Shown here piece by piece: positions 24,962 through 32,752 of a DNA stretch of 51,760 nt. Source of the DNA: Cellvibrionaceae bacterium (lineage in GTDB: Bacteria; Pseudomonadota; Gammaproteobacteria; Pseudomonadales; Cellvibrionaceae); contig JAGKXD010000016.1 in NCBI GenBank assembly GCA_021151525.1, forward strand, positions 1-51,760, in the 5' to 3' direction. The notes under the pieces were generated by a model. That model was given only the letters and a program-made list of their open reading frames with translations. It was not told the origin of the DNA and searched no databases. The number at the start of each line of letters is the position of its first letter. Position 1 is the first letter of the stretch. The position numbers and the translations under genes are program-made.

Positions 24962-26224
24962 ATGCCAAATATAGTCATTTATGTCATGGGCACAGGTGGT
25001 GATATCGACCCTATGGTTGGGGTTGGTATTGAGTTGCAGCGACGCGGTTTTTCGGTGGCTTTTTTAACGAATGATTATTTTAAACCGAGAATTCTTGCAG
25101 CGGGTTTAGAGTTTTTATCGGTTGGTACCGTTGAGCAATATCATAAAGGCAATACGCCTGAAGCCTGGGAGCGTACAAATCGCTCGGACAATTTTGAGCA
25201 TTACCATGCACCAGCATTTGAGCCCGCCTTTGAGTATGTAAAAAAATTAGCTAATCAAAAAGTATTAGTCTTGGCTTTAGGTGAAGAGAGTGGGGCAAGG
25301 GTGGCTGCCCGAAAATTCAATTTGCCGTTTATTGATTTTGTTTTATCCCCCAATATTATTTTTTCAGCAATTAAACCACCTGCACCTACAAGTTGGGTAA
25401 TGCCTTCACACATTCCCGGTTTTATTATGCGTTTTTTATTGCGGCGCAATCGCAAAGCAATATTTAAACGGTTTTGCAATGCGCCGCACACGGTTGCGTA
25501 CCGCGCTACACGCAAACGCTTAGGCTGCGCGCTACCCTTTCGCAGCAAAGCGACTGCGCTATTGAAGATTGCTTTCTTCCCAGAATGGTTTGGCATGCCT
25601 GCGAAAGACTGGCCAAAAAATATAAAGATGGTGGGTTTTCCTTTATTGAATCATGCGAATAGCAGTAGCCGTAGTGAGTTTGATGCCTTAATTGAAAAGC
25701 AGGGCGCTCCGATTATTTTTACATCTGGCACAGGTGTAAAAGATGTAGAGGATTTGTTTAAAGAAGGACGAAGAATTTGCGAGCAATTGCAAGTGCCGGG
25801 GATTTTTGTGGGTGGCAATAGCGGCGTTGAATTTTTGCAGGGTTCTAGTTTTTGCGCTCATATGGATTACATAGATTTTGAATACGCACTGCCAAAAGCC
25901 TTGGCGATTATTCATCACGGCGGTATAGGCACAACGGCGCAAGCCATTAAAGCGGGAATTCCGCAATTGATTCGCCCGCTTAAATATGACCAGCCGGATA
26001 ATGCTGACCGCATTTATAAATTAGGCTTGGGTACTTATGTGGTGCCAGAGAAATTTAAGGCGGAGCAAGTGGCTCCGATTATTGGCAATATGATACAGAA
26101 AGGTAAAACGTCTAAAGCTTTAGCGCATTATGCGGCGGATGTTCGTAAGAGTGCAGCGATTGTTGATGCGTGTGATTTGATTGAGCGGGAATTTAGAAAA
26201 TTGGAACAGGATAAAAATAAATAA
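24962..26224 (+). CDS. GT1-type glycosyltransferase (UGT/MurG-fold)
   Basis: A 420-residue GT-B-fold transferase. The N-terminal glycine-rich start MGTGGDIDPMVGVGIELQRR is followed by GFSVAFLTNDYFKPRILAAG. The C-terminal nucleotide-sugar site reads IIHHGGIGTTAQAIKAGIPQ, then LIRPLKYDQPDNADRIYKLG. This is the pattern of rhamnosyltransferase-, sterol- and macrolide-type glycosyltransferases of CAZy family GT1. A basic patch (FLLRRNRKAIFKRF) may favour membrane association. The acceptor could be a lipid or secondary metabolite; nothing next to the gene reveals it. It has no clear Shine-Dalgarno and appears monocistronic. Confidence 0.87.
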   Translation: MPNIVIYVMGTGGDIDPMVGVGIELQRRGFSVAFLTNDYFKPRILAAGLEFLSVGTVEQYHKGNTPEAWERTNRSDNFEHYHAPAFEPAFEYVKKLANQKVLVLALGEESGARVAARKFNLPFIDFVLSPNIIFSAIKPPAPTSWVMPSHIPGFIMRFLLRRNRKAIFKRFCNAPHTVAYRATRKRLGCALPFRSKATALLKIAFFPEWFGMPAKDWPKNIKMVGFPLLNHANSSSRSEFDALIEKQGAPIIFTSGTGVKDVEDLFKEGRRICEQLQVPGIFVGGNSGVEFLQGSSFCAHMDYIDFEYALPKALAIIHHGGIGTTAQAIKAGIPQLIRPLKYDQPDNADRIYKLGLGTYVVPEKFKAEQVAPIIGNMIQKGKTSKALAHYAADVRKSAAIVDACDLIEREFRKLEQDKNK

Positions 26225-26237
26225 TTTTTAAAAGGGG

Positions 26238-26375
26238 GTCGTCATTCTCGCGTAGCGGGACTAAAGCGCGACGCGCTTTGAACAACTCTAGGTCGACCCG
26301 AAGGGCGAGCGAAGCAAGTAATCCAGTTGTTACAGATTACAATCAAGAGCTGGATCCTCGCGCAGCGGGGATCCA
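26238..26375. repeat. palindromic intergenic repeat, copy B (rearranged)
   Basis: A left-type arm (GTCGTCATTCTCGCGTAGCG) starts at 26238. Farther right, 26349-26375 reads CTGGATCCTCGCG...GGATCCAG, a palindrome formed from two inner arm ends. Between them lies a second small palindrome (AAAGCGCGACGCGCTTT, 26263-26279). The copy looks like two or more elements recombined. Confidence 0.65.
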
Positions 26376-26544
26376 GCCTTTGAGTTTCCTGCTCAGCAAT
26401 TGCTTCTGCATTACGTTATTACTTCATGCCCTCGTGAATATACGCGAAGATGGCAGTTCTCTTATTAATTAAGGATTTGCAGGTTTGCAGAAAGAGTGTC
26501 TAGGATTTAAGGCAACAGAATCAAACAGAGGTTTGATTGACGGG

Positions 26545-26628
26545 AAATTGGGGGCAGAGTAAAAATAAAGATTGAAAGTCATTCAGTTTGGCGAAGCTCT
26601 CAATTTAATTTTACTCTGCCCCCAATTT
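26545..26628. repeat. 84-base inverted-repeat element (MITE-like)
   Basis: Perfect 20-bp terminal inverted repeats, AAATTGGGGGCAGAGTAAAA at 26545-26564 and its complement at 26609-26628, with further imperfect pairing inward (ATTGAAAG / CTCTCAAT). The TTGGGGxCAGAGTAAA ends resemble short repeats found in many gammaproteobacteria. Confidence 0.8.
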
Positions 26629-26648
26629 ACCAAAAAAAGCAGCAGCGT

Positions 26649-27044
26649 TTAGTTATGGGTGATAGTGATCTCGGGGTCTAAATAAAAAGCAGCATTAGTG
26701 TCGTTGGTTTTATACATTCCCAATAAATGGAATACCCAAGAACCTACCCAAGTGGCGTCCACGGAAATAGGTTTATCAAAGTCATCGGTAAAATCCAGAT
26801 CTGTTTCTTTCTGGCTAGTGGTGACGTTGTATCTTGTTAGTAAACAGCTATCCATAGTTACATCGGGGTTTGCTTGTTGGTAAGTAAACGTAAGGCTGTC
26901 CCCTGGGGTAAGTGCTGCGGGCATTTGGTTTTGCGGTAAAGGGGGCTCAATGACTGGGTCACCTGTAACCTGAAAATTAACCTGGGTGACTAGGGTTGAG
27001 TCAATGGCCTTGGGAAATAATAGCGTGAATAAATATTTGGTCAT
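26649..27044 (-). CDS. hypothetical protein in the kinase operon
   Basis: A 131-residue protein I do not recognise. It has no signal peptide or membrane segment and appears beta-rich (TLVTQVNFQVTGDPVIEP, SLTFTYQQANPDVTMDSCLL, VDATWVGSWVFHLLGMYKT). A Pro-rich stretch (PPLPQNQMPAALTP) lies near residue 33. AAAGGA before the ATG is a good ribosome site. It starts 43 bases after the kinase stop on the same strand, so it is probably cotranscribed with the kinase and FHA genes and may be a kinase substrate or partner; that is only inference from position. Confidence 0.7.
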   Translation of the reverse strand: MTKYLFTLLFPKAIDSTLVTQVNFQVTGDPVIEPPLPQNQMPAALTPGDSLTFTYQQANPDVTMDSCLLTRYNVTTSQKETDLDFTDDFDKPISVDATWVGSWVFHLLGMYKTNDTNAAFYLDPEITITHN

Positions 27045-27087
27045 ATTGAATCCTTTAGTAAGTAACTGTAATACTTCATTAAGTGAT

Positions 27088-29367
27088 TTAAAACCTACCG
27101 CTAGCGCGGCGTAGCTCTACCAAGTCGGGCTCTGCTTGAATGAACTTTATTGGGTAACCAAGTTCTACCGCGGTGGAAAGCGCCGCAAGTGCCGAATCAC
27201 GTTCACCTAAGAGCTCATAGGCTAAACCAGCACGAAATTGAACATTAGCATTCTTTGGTGCGATTGCAATTACACGCGCTAACAACGGTTTTGCTTGTGT
27301 GCTATCTCCTACTCTCGCTAAATAAAGTGCCATGCGTGAAATCAATGTGACATCGTCTTTTTTGCGTTCTAATAATGGGGTTAGTAAATCAATCGCTTTT
27401 AAATAGGCTTTTTGCGCTTCTGCTTTTCGCCCGGGAATCCATAATAAAGCGTCTGCTAAATTCGCCCAAGCAAGGTGGCTTTTCGGGTTGCCGTTGTTGG
27501 GGGATACAGCTGCCTCAAATGAGGCGGCTGCGCCCACATAATCTCCTTTGTTGAACAAAATATTGCCAAGGTTTCCATGTAGATGTTCGCTGGAGCGTAT
27601 TTGTAAGCCTTGCTGCAAAATTTGCAGAGCTTCATCCGTGCGGTTCTGGCGAATAAAAATATAGCTCAAGCCTGTATAGGCGACCACTCCATCAGGTTGC
27701 AATTTGATGCTTAGCCGAAATGCTTCCTCTGCTTTTGAATCATTTTTTTTCTCGACGTAAGCCAAACCTAAAAAGTTAACAAACGAACTTTCTTGAGGAA
27801 ATTTCTCTAGCGCAAGCTGAGAAAGCTGAATCGCTTCGTCCAAACGCTGCGAGTCTCTCAATGTATAAATTTTACCTTGCCATGCAAAAATATTAGTTGG
27901 TTCAAGCGTAAGCGCTTTTTCAAACGCGGCCAAGGCTTTATCATTTTCTGCTTTAATCTCGAAAACACTCCCTAACGCCACATGAACCAGTGCTAATTGT
28001 GGATTCAACTTAAGTGCTTGTTGCGCGCTCGCATCTGCTTTTTGCATCCAAATGGGATCTTCGAAATCACTACCGTATCTACGGCTGTAAACCAGCGATA
28101 GGCCTGCAACTGCTGCCGCATTGTTCTGCGTGTGGGAGAGAATCGTATTAAAACTTTTTTCTGCCACATCCAAATTCTCTGGGCGATCAAACAGTTTAAG
28201 TGCTTCCATCCCTTTATTAAACTCTCGCGTTTGTGAATAAGGTTCACCAGAGGTTTGTTCCTCTACTACTTCTTCACTCTCAATCTTAGGTTGCATCTTC
28301 CAAATCAATCCACCAACCGTACCCGCCAAAATCAAACCGAACACAATGAAAGTTGCAATGTTGTTGCGTAGGTAGGCCTTGGCGCGTACGGGAAAAGGTG
28401 CAGACTTTTTCAGCAAATGCGTTTCAAACGTAGGGTGTTCTTGCGTGTTACTGCGCTTGGGGTGAACGCGAATACCGGAATCGCCGGCGCTGCTCAGAGC
28501 CACAGTATGGTCTTCGTCTACCTTGGCGTTGGCAAGAAACCATTGATAAAGTTTTTCGCATTGTGCTGCTACCCAATGCGTATTGGCTGGGCGGCTATCG
28601 GGATTTTTGCTTAAGAGTTGCCCTAAAAGTTCGACGGCTTCTACGGGCAAATCAGGATTATTTTTTGTAGGCGATATAGGTGGATGCGAAATAATTCGCT
28701 GCATAATTTGCAGTTTATTTTCTGACTCACCAAAGGGATGTGTGCCGCACAAAAGTTGGTAAGCCAAAATACCAAACGAAAATAAATCGCTGCGAAAATC
28801 AATTTTTTCACCCATGGCTTGTTCGGGTGACATGGATGCATAGCTGCCGGTTACATGATCGGTAAGCGTGCCATTAAATTCTTGGGATTTCGCAATACCC
28901 AAATCAGAAATTTTGGCGAGCTTATGCTTGTTGATTAAAATATTTTCAGATTTCAAATCGCGGTGAATAATGCCGGTGTCGTGCGCAACGGCTAAGCCTT
29001 GTGCAATCTGTGTAAGCCATTGCATGCGTTGAGTAATGGGCACAATGTGCTCGCGCAAATGTTGCTGCAGGTTTTGCCCATCAACATATTCCATGACCAA
29101 AGCGAGTTGGTCTTCGGTTTCAATGTAGTCGTAAATTTGAACAATATGCGGGTGATTTAATTTGGCGAGCAGAAGTGCTTCGCGTTTAAAACGCTCGCGG
29201 TAGTGATCTTCAAAGAGATCGCTACGTAAACATTTGATGGCGACTTGGCGATCCAGCCGAGTGTCGTGCGCAAGATAGACCAAGCCCATTCCGCCGCGAC
29301 CAAGGCGGCGAATGATGGTGTAGTGCCCAATTTGGGTTAGGTCTTTATTGGCCGACAATTGTGTCAT
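27088..29367 (-). CDS. membrane Ser/Thr protein kinase with C-terminal TPR repeats
   Basis: A 759-residue Hanks-type kinase. The catalytic domain covers about residues 16-275: Gly loop GRGGMGLVY (23-31), ATP Lys45 in VAIK, Glu63, catalytic loop HRDLKSEN (135-142), DLG in place of DFG (155-157), then SMSPEQAMG and RSDLFSFGILAYQLL. All catalytic residues are present, so it should be active. A basic linker leads to one membrane helix at about 337-357, then some ten TPR-like helical pairs fill about 375-745 (e.g. NPQLALVHVALGSVFEIKAE). The TPR part should lie across the membrane and could sense or bind a ligand or protein. It follows the FHA gene by 32 bases. Confidence 0.93.
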   Translation of the reverse strand: MTQLSANKDLTQIGHYTIIRRLGRGGMGLVYLAHDTRLDRQVAIKCLRSDLFEDHYRERFKREALLLAKLNHPHIVQIYDYIETEDQLALVMEYVDGQNLQQHLREHIVPITQRMQWLTQIAQGLAVAHDTGIIHRDLKSENILINKHKLAKISDLGIAKSQEFNGTLTDHVTGSYASMSPEQAMGEKIDFRSDLFSFGILAYQLLCGTHPFGESENKLQIMQRIISHPPISPTKNNPDLPVEAVELLGQLLSKNPDSRPANTHWVAAQCEKLYQWFLANAKVDEDHTVALSSAGDSGIRVHPKRSNTQEHPTFETHLLKKSAPFPVRAKAYLRNNIATFIVFGLILAGTVGGLIWKMQPKIESEEVVEEQTSGEPYSQTREFNKGMEALKLFDRPENLDVAEKSFNTILSHTQNNAAAVAGLSLVYSRRYGSDFEDPIWMQKADASAQQALKLNPQLALVHVALGSVFEIKAENDKALAAFEKALTLEPTNIFAWQGKIYTLRDSQRLDEAIQLSQLALEKFPQESSFVNFLGLAYVEKKNDSKAEEAFRLSIKLQPDGVVAYTGLSYIFIRQNRTDEALQILQQGLQIRSSEHLHGNLGNILFNKGDYVGAAASFEAAVSPNNGNPKSHLAWANLADALLWIPGRKAEAQKAYLKAIDLLTPLLERKKDDVTLISRMALYLARVGDSTQAKPLLARVIAIAPKNANVQFRAGLAYELLGERDSALAALSTAVELGYPIKFIQAEPDLVELRRASGRF

Positions 29368-29399
29368 TCAGTCTTCAGGTTTTAGTTGTTGGGTTTCAG

Positions 29400-30389
29400 T
29401 TATTCAGCGGTAACCAGCGGCGATTCTGTGGTTAGCGCTTCTCCTTTATAAATTTTAAATTTCTCGCAACCGAAACGAATTTTTCCACCGCGTCTTTCTA
29501 ATAAAAGTTGCTGCCCTAGTATAGTCGGCAAGCTGTCAGCTATCTGCTTACGCAGGCGAAAAATATAAATATTCATGTGGGTGGTATCCAGCCCCAACTC
29601 GCCCGCGAGAATATCGGTATAAATCCAGCCGCGACTTTTGCTATCTAGGCCGCGTGCGGCATCGGCAGCGCGGTGGCGAGCTAATTGTGCCAAAAGATAG
29701 TGGTGGTTGCGTACCGCCAAATCTACCTTTTGCTGGCCGTGTATCAATTCCAGCTGGGTGCTTTCTTCATCCAAACTGAGGTTGAAAATAAATTCCATAT
29801 CGCTCAGCTGGTAGGAGGGGAACGCGTGGGCTTCGGTTGGGCCGTAAACCTGCGCGCGTACTAGTTGCCAATGTTGATTACCAAGCTGGACTAAATCGCC
29901 ATCACTCAATGAATGGGCGTGGTGCTCTTGCGCTGAGGTAAGGGTTTCCATGTGCCATTGCTGGGTTTGCTCGTCGAAATAGACGGCGAGTTCAGGGGTG
30001 ACGGCGTCGGGTAATAGGTGATAGCGGGACAAATAGATCGGTTGTGGTCGCGCGCCTTCCGGCGTATCGAGCGGCCAGAGCATATCGGCAGGCGCGTGAA
30101 GGTCGGCCACAATGAAACCGGCATCGTTTAATTGGGCAAAGTGCAAGTCATCATCAATATTGAGTGTTTGTGGCTCACCTGTGGGCAGGCTGAGGCCGTT
30201 CACCCAAGAGCCGTTTAAGCCTAGGTTTTTAATTCGCCACTCTTTACCGCTCCATTCAATAGCCGCGTGTAGTTTGGAGATATAAGGTTTATCGATCTGG
30301 GTGTTCACCGAATTCGCCAAGCGGCCAAATGTATGATGTGGCGCAAGCGGAATGTAAGTTTGAGCGGCAGTGCTAAAAATATAGGCCAT
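29400..30389 (-). CDS. FHA domain-winged helix protein
   Basis: A 329-residue protein with an FHA domain at about 18-90 (phosphothreonine-binding pattern: FGR 21-23, ISKLHAAIEW with S38 and H41, GLNGSWVNG 57-65). A middle region of unknown fold covers about 100-190 and looks like a second beta-rich, FHA-like unit (LSDGDLVQLGNQHWQLV). The C-terminal region at about 214-308 resembles an OmpR/PhoB-type winged helix (LLAQLARHRAAD; WIYTDILAGELGLDTTHMNI; YIFRLRKQI; LERRGGKIRFG). It is probably a transcription regulator recruited by phosphothreonine made by the adjacent kinase; this is inferred from the domain pairing. It heads the FHA-kinase-hypothetical operon. Confidence 0.8.
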   Translation of the reverse strand: MAYIFSTAAQTYIPLAPHHTFGRLANSVNTQIDKPYISKLHAAIEWSGKEWRIKNLGLNGSWVNGLSLPTGEPQTLNIDDDLHFAQLNDAGFIVADLHAPADMLWPLDTPEGARPQPIYLSRYHLLPDAVTPELAVYFDEQTQQWHMETLTSAQEHHAHSLSDGDLVQLGNQHWQLVRAQVYGPTEAHAFPSYQLSDMEFIFNLSLDEESTQLELIHGQQKVDLAVRNHHYLLAQLARHRAADAARGLDSKSRGWIYTDILAGELGLDTTHMNIYIFRLRKQIADSLPTILGQQLLLERRGGKIRFGCEKFKIYKGEALTTESPLVTAE

Positions 30390-30518
30390 AAATCGTCTGT
30401 ACAGGGGTTATGCGTTAGTCCTAAGTCCCTGTTTTTGCTTCCAACTGTGGCCCATTAGATCCGTGTAATAGCGTGTAATGGGCAAATTATTTAATAGGTC
30501 ATAGAGTGCCACACTCTA

Positions 30519-30604
30519 GACAAGGTTTCACCCGTTTATAAGCCCTTATCGCCGGAATGGATGCTAGCAAGCCGCAAGCGCTTGTAAACGGGTGAAAACT
30601 TGTC
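30519..30604. repeat. 25-bp inverted repeat in the divergent promoter region
   Basis: Arms at 30519-30543 and 30580-30604 match at 23 of 25 positions when one is complemented (core TTTCACCCGTTTA / TAAACGGGTGAAA), around a 36-base spacer. The right arm ends 19 bases before the AAA+ gene start. It could be a regulator-binding pair, an mRNA hairpin or a mobile-element remnant. Confidence 0.8.
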
Positions 30605-30622
30605 CCTTATTGGAGCGGCGCC

Positions 30623-31840
30623 ATGATTTCTCTCTTCCAAAACAATAAGACCAATAAGCCTGTCGCTAAGGCAGTCTACTCGTTTGACGAACAATCTGGC
30701 TCCAAGTGGGTTCCGCTCAATAAAAGTTTTATTACCCTCGCTAAAATTATTTTGCAATCTGCTGCTGAACGCATGGGGGTACGCCACGTAGCTGTTACTC
30801 TGCGTTGTATTACGCACCAAGGCTACCGTCATTTATTGTTGGTAGGTGATGAGCCGAATGTAACCTCAAGCGCTTTGGGGTTGGTTGAAGAATTTATCAT
30901 TTCTAACGATTCTTCCATTGCGCCAACGGTTGAGCTTACTAGTCATTTGGACACCATTTCCGTACCTATGGATTACCAAGGGCAGCGCTTGGGCTATTTG
31001 ATGGCAACCTTGCCAGAAGCGGATTTTATTGAACAAACCGTAAAACATTCGCCGCGTGTGATTGAGTCTGAATTACATTTGGTGGCGAGTGAGTTGAGTT
31101 CAATTATTACGCGCTACCAAACACGCTATCGCGCTATTTTTATTTATGGTGATCAAAGTTACTGGATTGGCCATAGCGCTGCATTACGCCAAACTGATAA
31201 ACGCATTGAGCAATTAAAAGATTCGCCACAACCTATTTTGATTCGCGGCAATAAAGGCACTGGGAAAAGTATTGCTGCACGTACCTTGCATTGTTCGCGT
31301 CATCAGGGAATTTTGCCGTTTATTGAATCGTCTTGTAACGAATGGCAAGAGGGCGCTGCCACCAGCATTCTGCAATCGCTTTATGCCTATGCAAAGGGCG
31401 GGACTTTGTATTTGCGCAACATAGATACTTTGTCGGATAGCAATTTCCGTGTGTTGCAACGTTTTTGGAATTCACTCAAACAAGAATACGCTTCTAGGCG
31501 AGCAGAAGAGTCTGTTGGAATTATCTTTTCTGTTAGCGCACGCCACTACGCACGTGAATTTGAAATGGCGGCTTGGCTGAAAGAAAATACTGTGGAATTG
31601 CAATTGCCAGATTTGGCGGAGCGTAGAGAAGATTTGCGCGATCTGGTGAGTTTCTTTATTAAAGAATACACCTTGGCCGTTAATTTTGATTTTACAGAAC
31701 ATGCATGGCGCTTGTTGGAGTCATTTACCTGGCGTGAAAACGTGGATCAATTAAAGCGTGTTATTCAGAAGGTCGCATTGGTTGCCGAAGAACCAATGGT
31801 GAGCGTGAGTTTGTTGGAGCCATTGATAAAGGATTGGTAG
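30623..31840 (+). CDS. degenerate sigma-54-activator-like AAA+ protein
   Basis: A 405-residue protein. Residues about 30-165 form a GAF-like sensor region. The rest is the AAA+ domain of sigma-54 activators: Walker A GNKGTGKS (209-216), LPDLAERREDL (328-338) and FTWRENVDQLKRVI (368-381), matching the family's LPPLRERxEDI and YPWPGNVRELxNxI. Three key elements are missing: the GAFTGA sigma-54 contact loop is deleted (ESSCNEWQEGAATSILQSLY), the Walker B acidic pair is replaced (GGTLYLRNID, RN for DE), and there is no C-terminal Fis helix-turn-helix. It probably cannot activate sigma-54 promoters. GGAG precedes the ATG. It is divergent from the FHA-kinase operon. Confidence 0.82.
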   Translation: MISLFQNNKTNKPVAKAVYSFDEQSGSKWVPLNKSFITLAKIILQSAAERMGVRHVAVTLRCITHQGYRHLLLVGDEPNVTSSALGLVEEFIISNDSSIAPTVELTSHLDTISVPMDYQGQRLGYLMATLPEADFIEQTVKHSPRVIESELHLVASELSSIITRYQTRYRAIFIYGDQSYWIGHSAALRQTDKRIEQLKDSPQPILIRGNKGTGKSIAARTLHCSRHQGILPFIESSCNEWQEGAATSILQSLYAYAKGGTLYLRNIDTLSDSNFRVLQRFWNSLKQEYASRRAEESVGIIFSVSARHYAREFEMAAWLKENTVELQLPDLAERREDLRDLVSFFIKEYTLAVNFDFTEHAWRLLESFTWRENVDQLKRVIQKVALVAEEPMVSVSLLEPLIKDW

Positions 31841-31848
31841 GAGTTTGT

Positions 31849-31881
31849 AAAACGCCGTGTCAGGAAGATGCGGCGTTTTAT
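31849..31881. terminator. bidirectional terminator between convergent genes
   Basis: Stem AAAACGCCG / CGGCGTTTT with a 13-base loop, A-rich on the left and T-rich on the right. It lies between the AAA+ gene (plus) and the MscS gene (minus). Confidence 0.8.
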
Positions 31882-31887
31882 TATGGA

Positions 31888-32700
31888 TTACTTTTTAATG
31901 TTGACTACGGTTTGTGGAAAGGGAATAGTAATATTGTTTTCATCAAAGGCTAATTTGATTTTCTCGTTAATAGCAAATTTTACTGCCCAATAATCATCTG
32001 ATTTAACCCAAGGGCGCACAACAAAATTAACACTGCTTGCCGCTAATTCACCCACTGCCACTTCAGGCTTGGGGTCTTTTAAGACGCGTTCTTCCTCCTC
32101 AACCACCTTCAAAATAATATCTTTGGCAAGGCGAATATCATCGCCATAACTAATTCCGAAAATCATATCGATACGACGCGTTTTGCGTGATGAATAATTC
32201 ACAATATTGCTGCTATAAATGGCGCCGTTGGGAATAATCACTTCCTTGTTATCGCCGGTATAAAGTTTTGTAGAAAAAATTCCAATAGAGTCGATAATTC
32301 CAGATGTGCCGGCAGTTTCAACAAAGTCACCCGCTTTAAATGGGCGAAAAATTAATAGCATAAAGCCAGCGGCAAAATTTTGTAGTGAGCTTTGCAGTGC
32401 GAGACCAATGGCAATACCCGCAGCACCCAACATGGCAATGAGTGAATTGGTGTTTACGCCAAGCTTATCTAAAGCGGCAACAATAACGACTACCAGCAAA
32501 AGTGCACGTACCACCGAGCTTAGAAAATCCACAAGGATTTTGTCGAGTTTCGTATGAGAAAGTAGCTTAACAATAACTCGACTAACTATTTTTGCAATTA
32601 ATTGGCCGACAACAAAAATGGTTAGTGCCAAACCAATTCGCATCATCCAAGGCACTACGTGCACATTAAAAAACTCTAGCATTTGGGCCTGCTCAAACAT
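31888..32700 (-). CDS. mscS: small-conductance mechanosensitive channel, MscS family
   Basis: A 270-residue inner-membrane channel that opens under membrane tension to release solutes on osmotic downshock. Three N-terminal membrane helices are present, with the pore-lining TM3 at about 87-113 (LIAMLGAAGIAIGLALQSSL) carrying the Gly/Ala packing pattern. The beta domain follows (GDFVETAGTSGIIDSIGIFS; VIIPNGAIYSSNIVNYSSR), then the C-terminal alpha/beta region. Length is close to E. coli MscS. It lies 52 bases downstream of rsxE on the same strand and may be read from the rsx operon. Confidence 0.92.
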   Translation of the reverse strand: MFEQAQMLEFFNVHVVPWMMRIGLALTIFVVGQLIAKIVSRVIVKLLSHTKLDKILVDFLSSVVRALLLVVVIVAALDKLGVNTNSLIAMLGAAGIAIGLALQSSLQNFAAGFMLLIFRPFKAGDFVETAGTSGIIDSIGIFSTKLYTGDNKEVIIPNGAIYSSNIVNYSSRKTRRIDMIFGISYGDDIRLAKDIILKVVEEEERVLKDPKPEVAVGELAASSVNFVVRPWVKSDDYWAVKFAINEKIKLAFDENNITIPFPQTVVNIKK

Positions 32701-32752
32701 AATTATTTACCACGTTCAATTAATGTTAGTTGTTCTGCTTATTCGAAGCTTG

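Larger units (their letters stand above)
26225..26648. other. repeat-rich intergenic region
   Basis: About 420 bases between convergent genes. It holds rearranged arms of the palindromic repeat family (26238-26375) and a separate 84-base hairpin element (26545-26628). A 64-codon ORF across the first block is repeat sequence and I do not regard it as a gene. Confidence 0.6.

Noticed and set aside
26278..26472. 64-codon ORF on the plus strand
   Set aside because: It runs through the rearranged palindromic repeat, has no ribosome site and no recognisable protein features.
26238..26640. CRISPR array or insertion sequence in the repeat-rich gap
   Set aside because: Repeats are inverted, few and unevenly spaced, and there is no transposase or cas gene.
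30390..30622. Sigma-54 promoter in the divergent region next to the sigma-54-like AAA+ gene
   Set aside because: A TGGCAC occurs on the minus strand near 30504-30511, but no GC-type -12 element follows at the right spacing.
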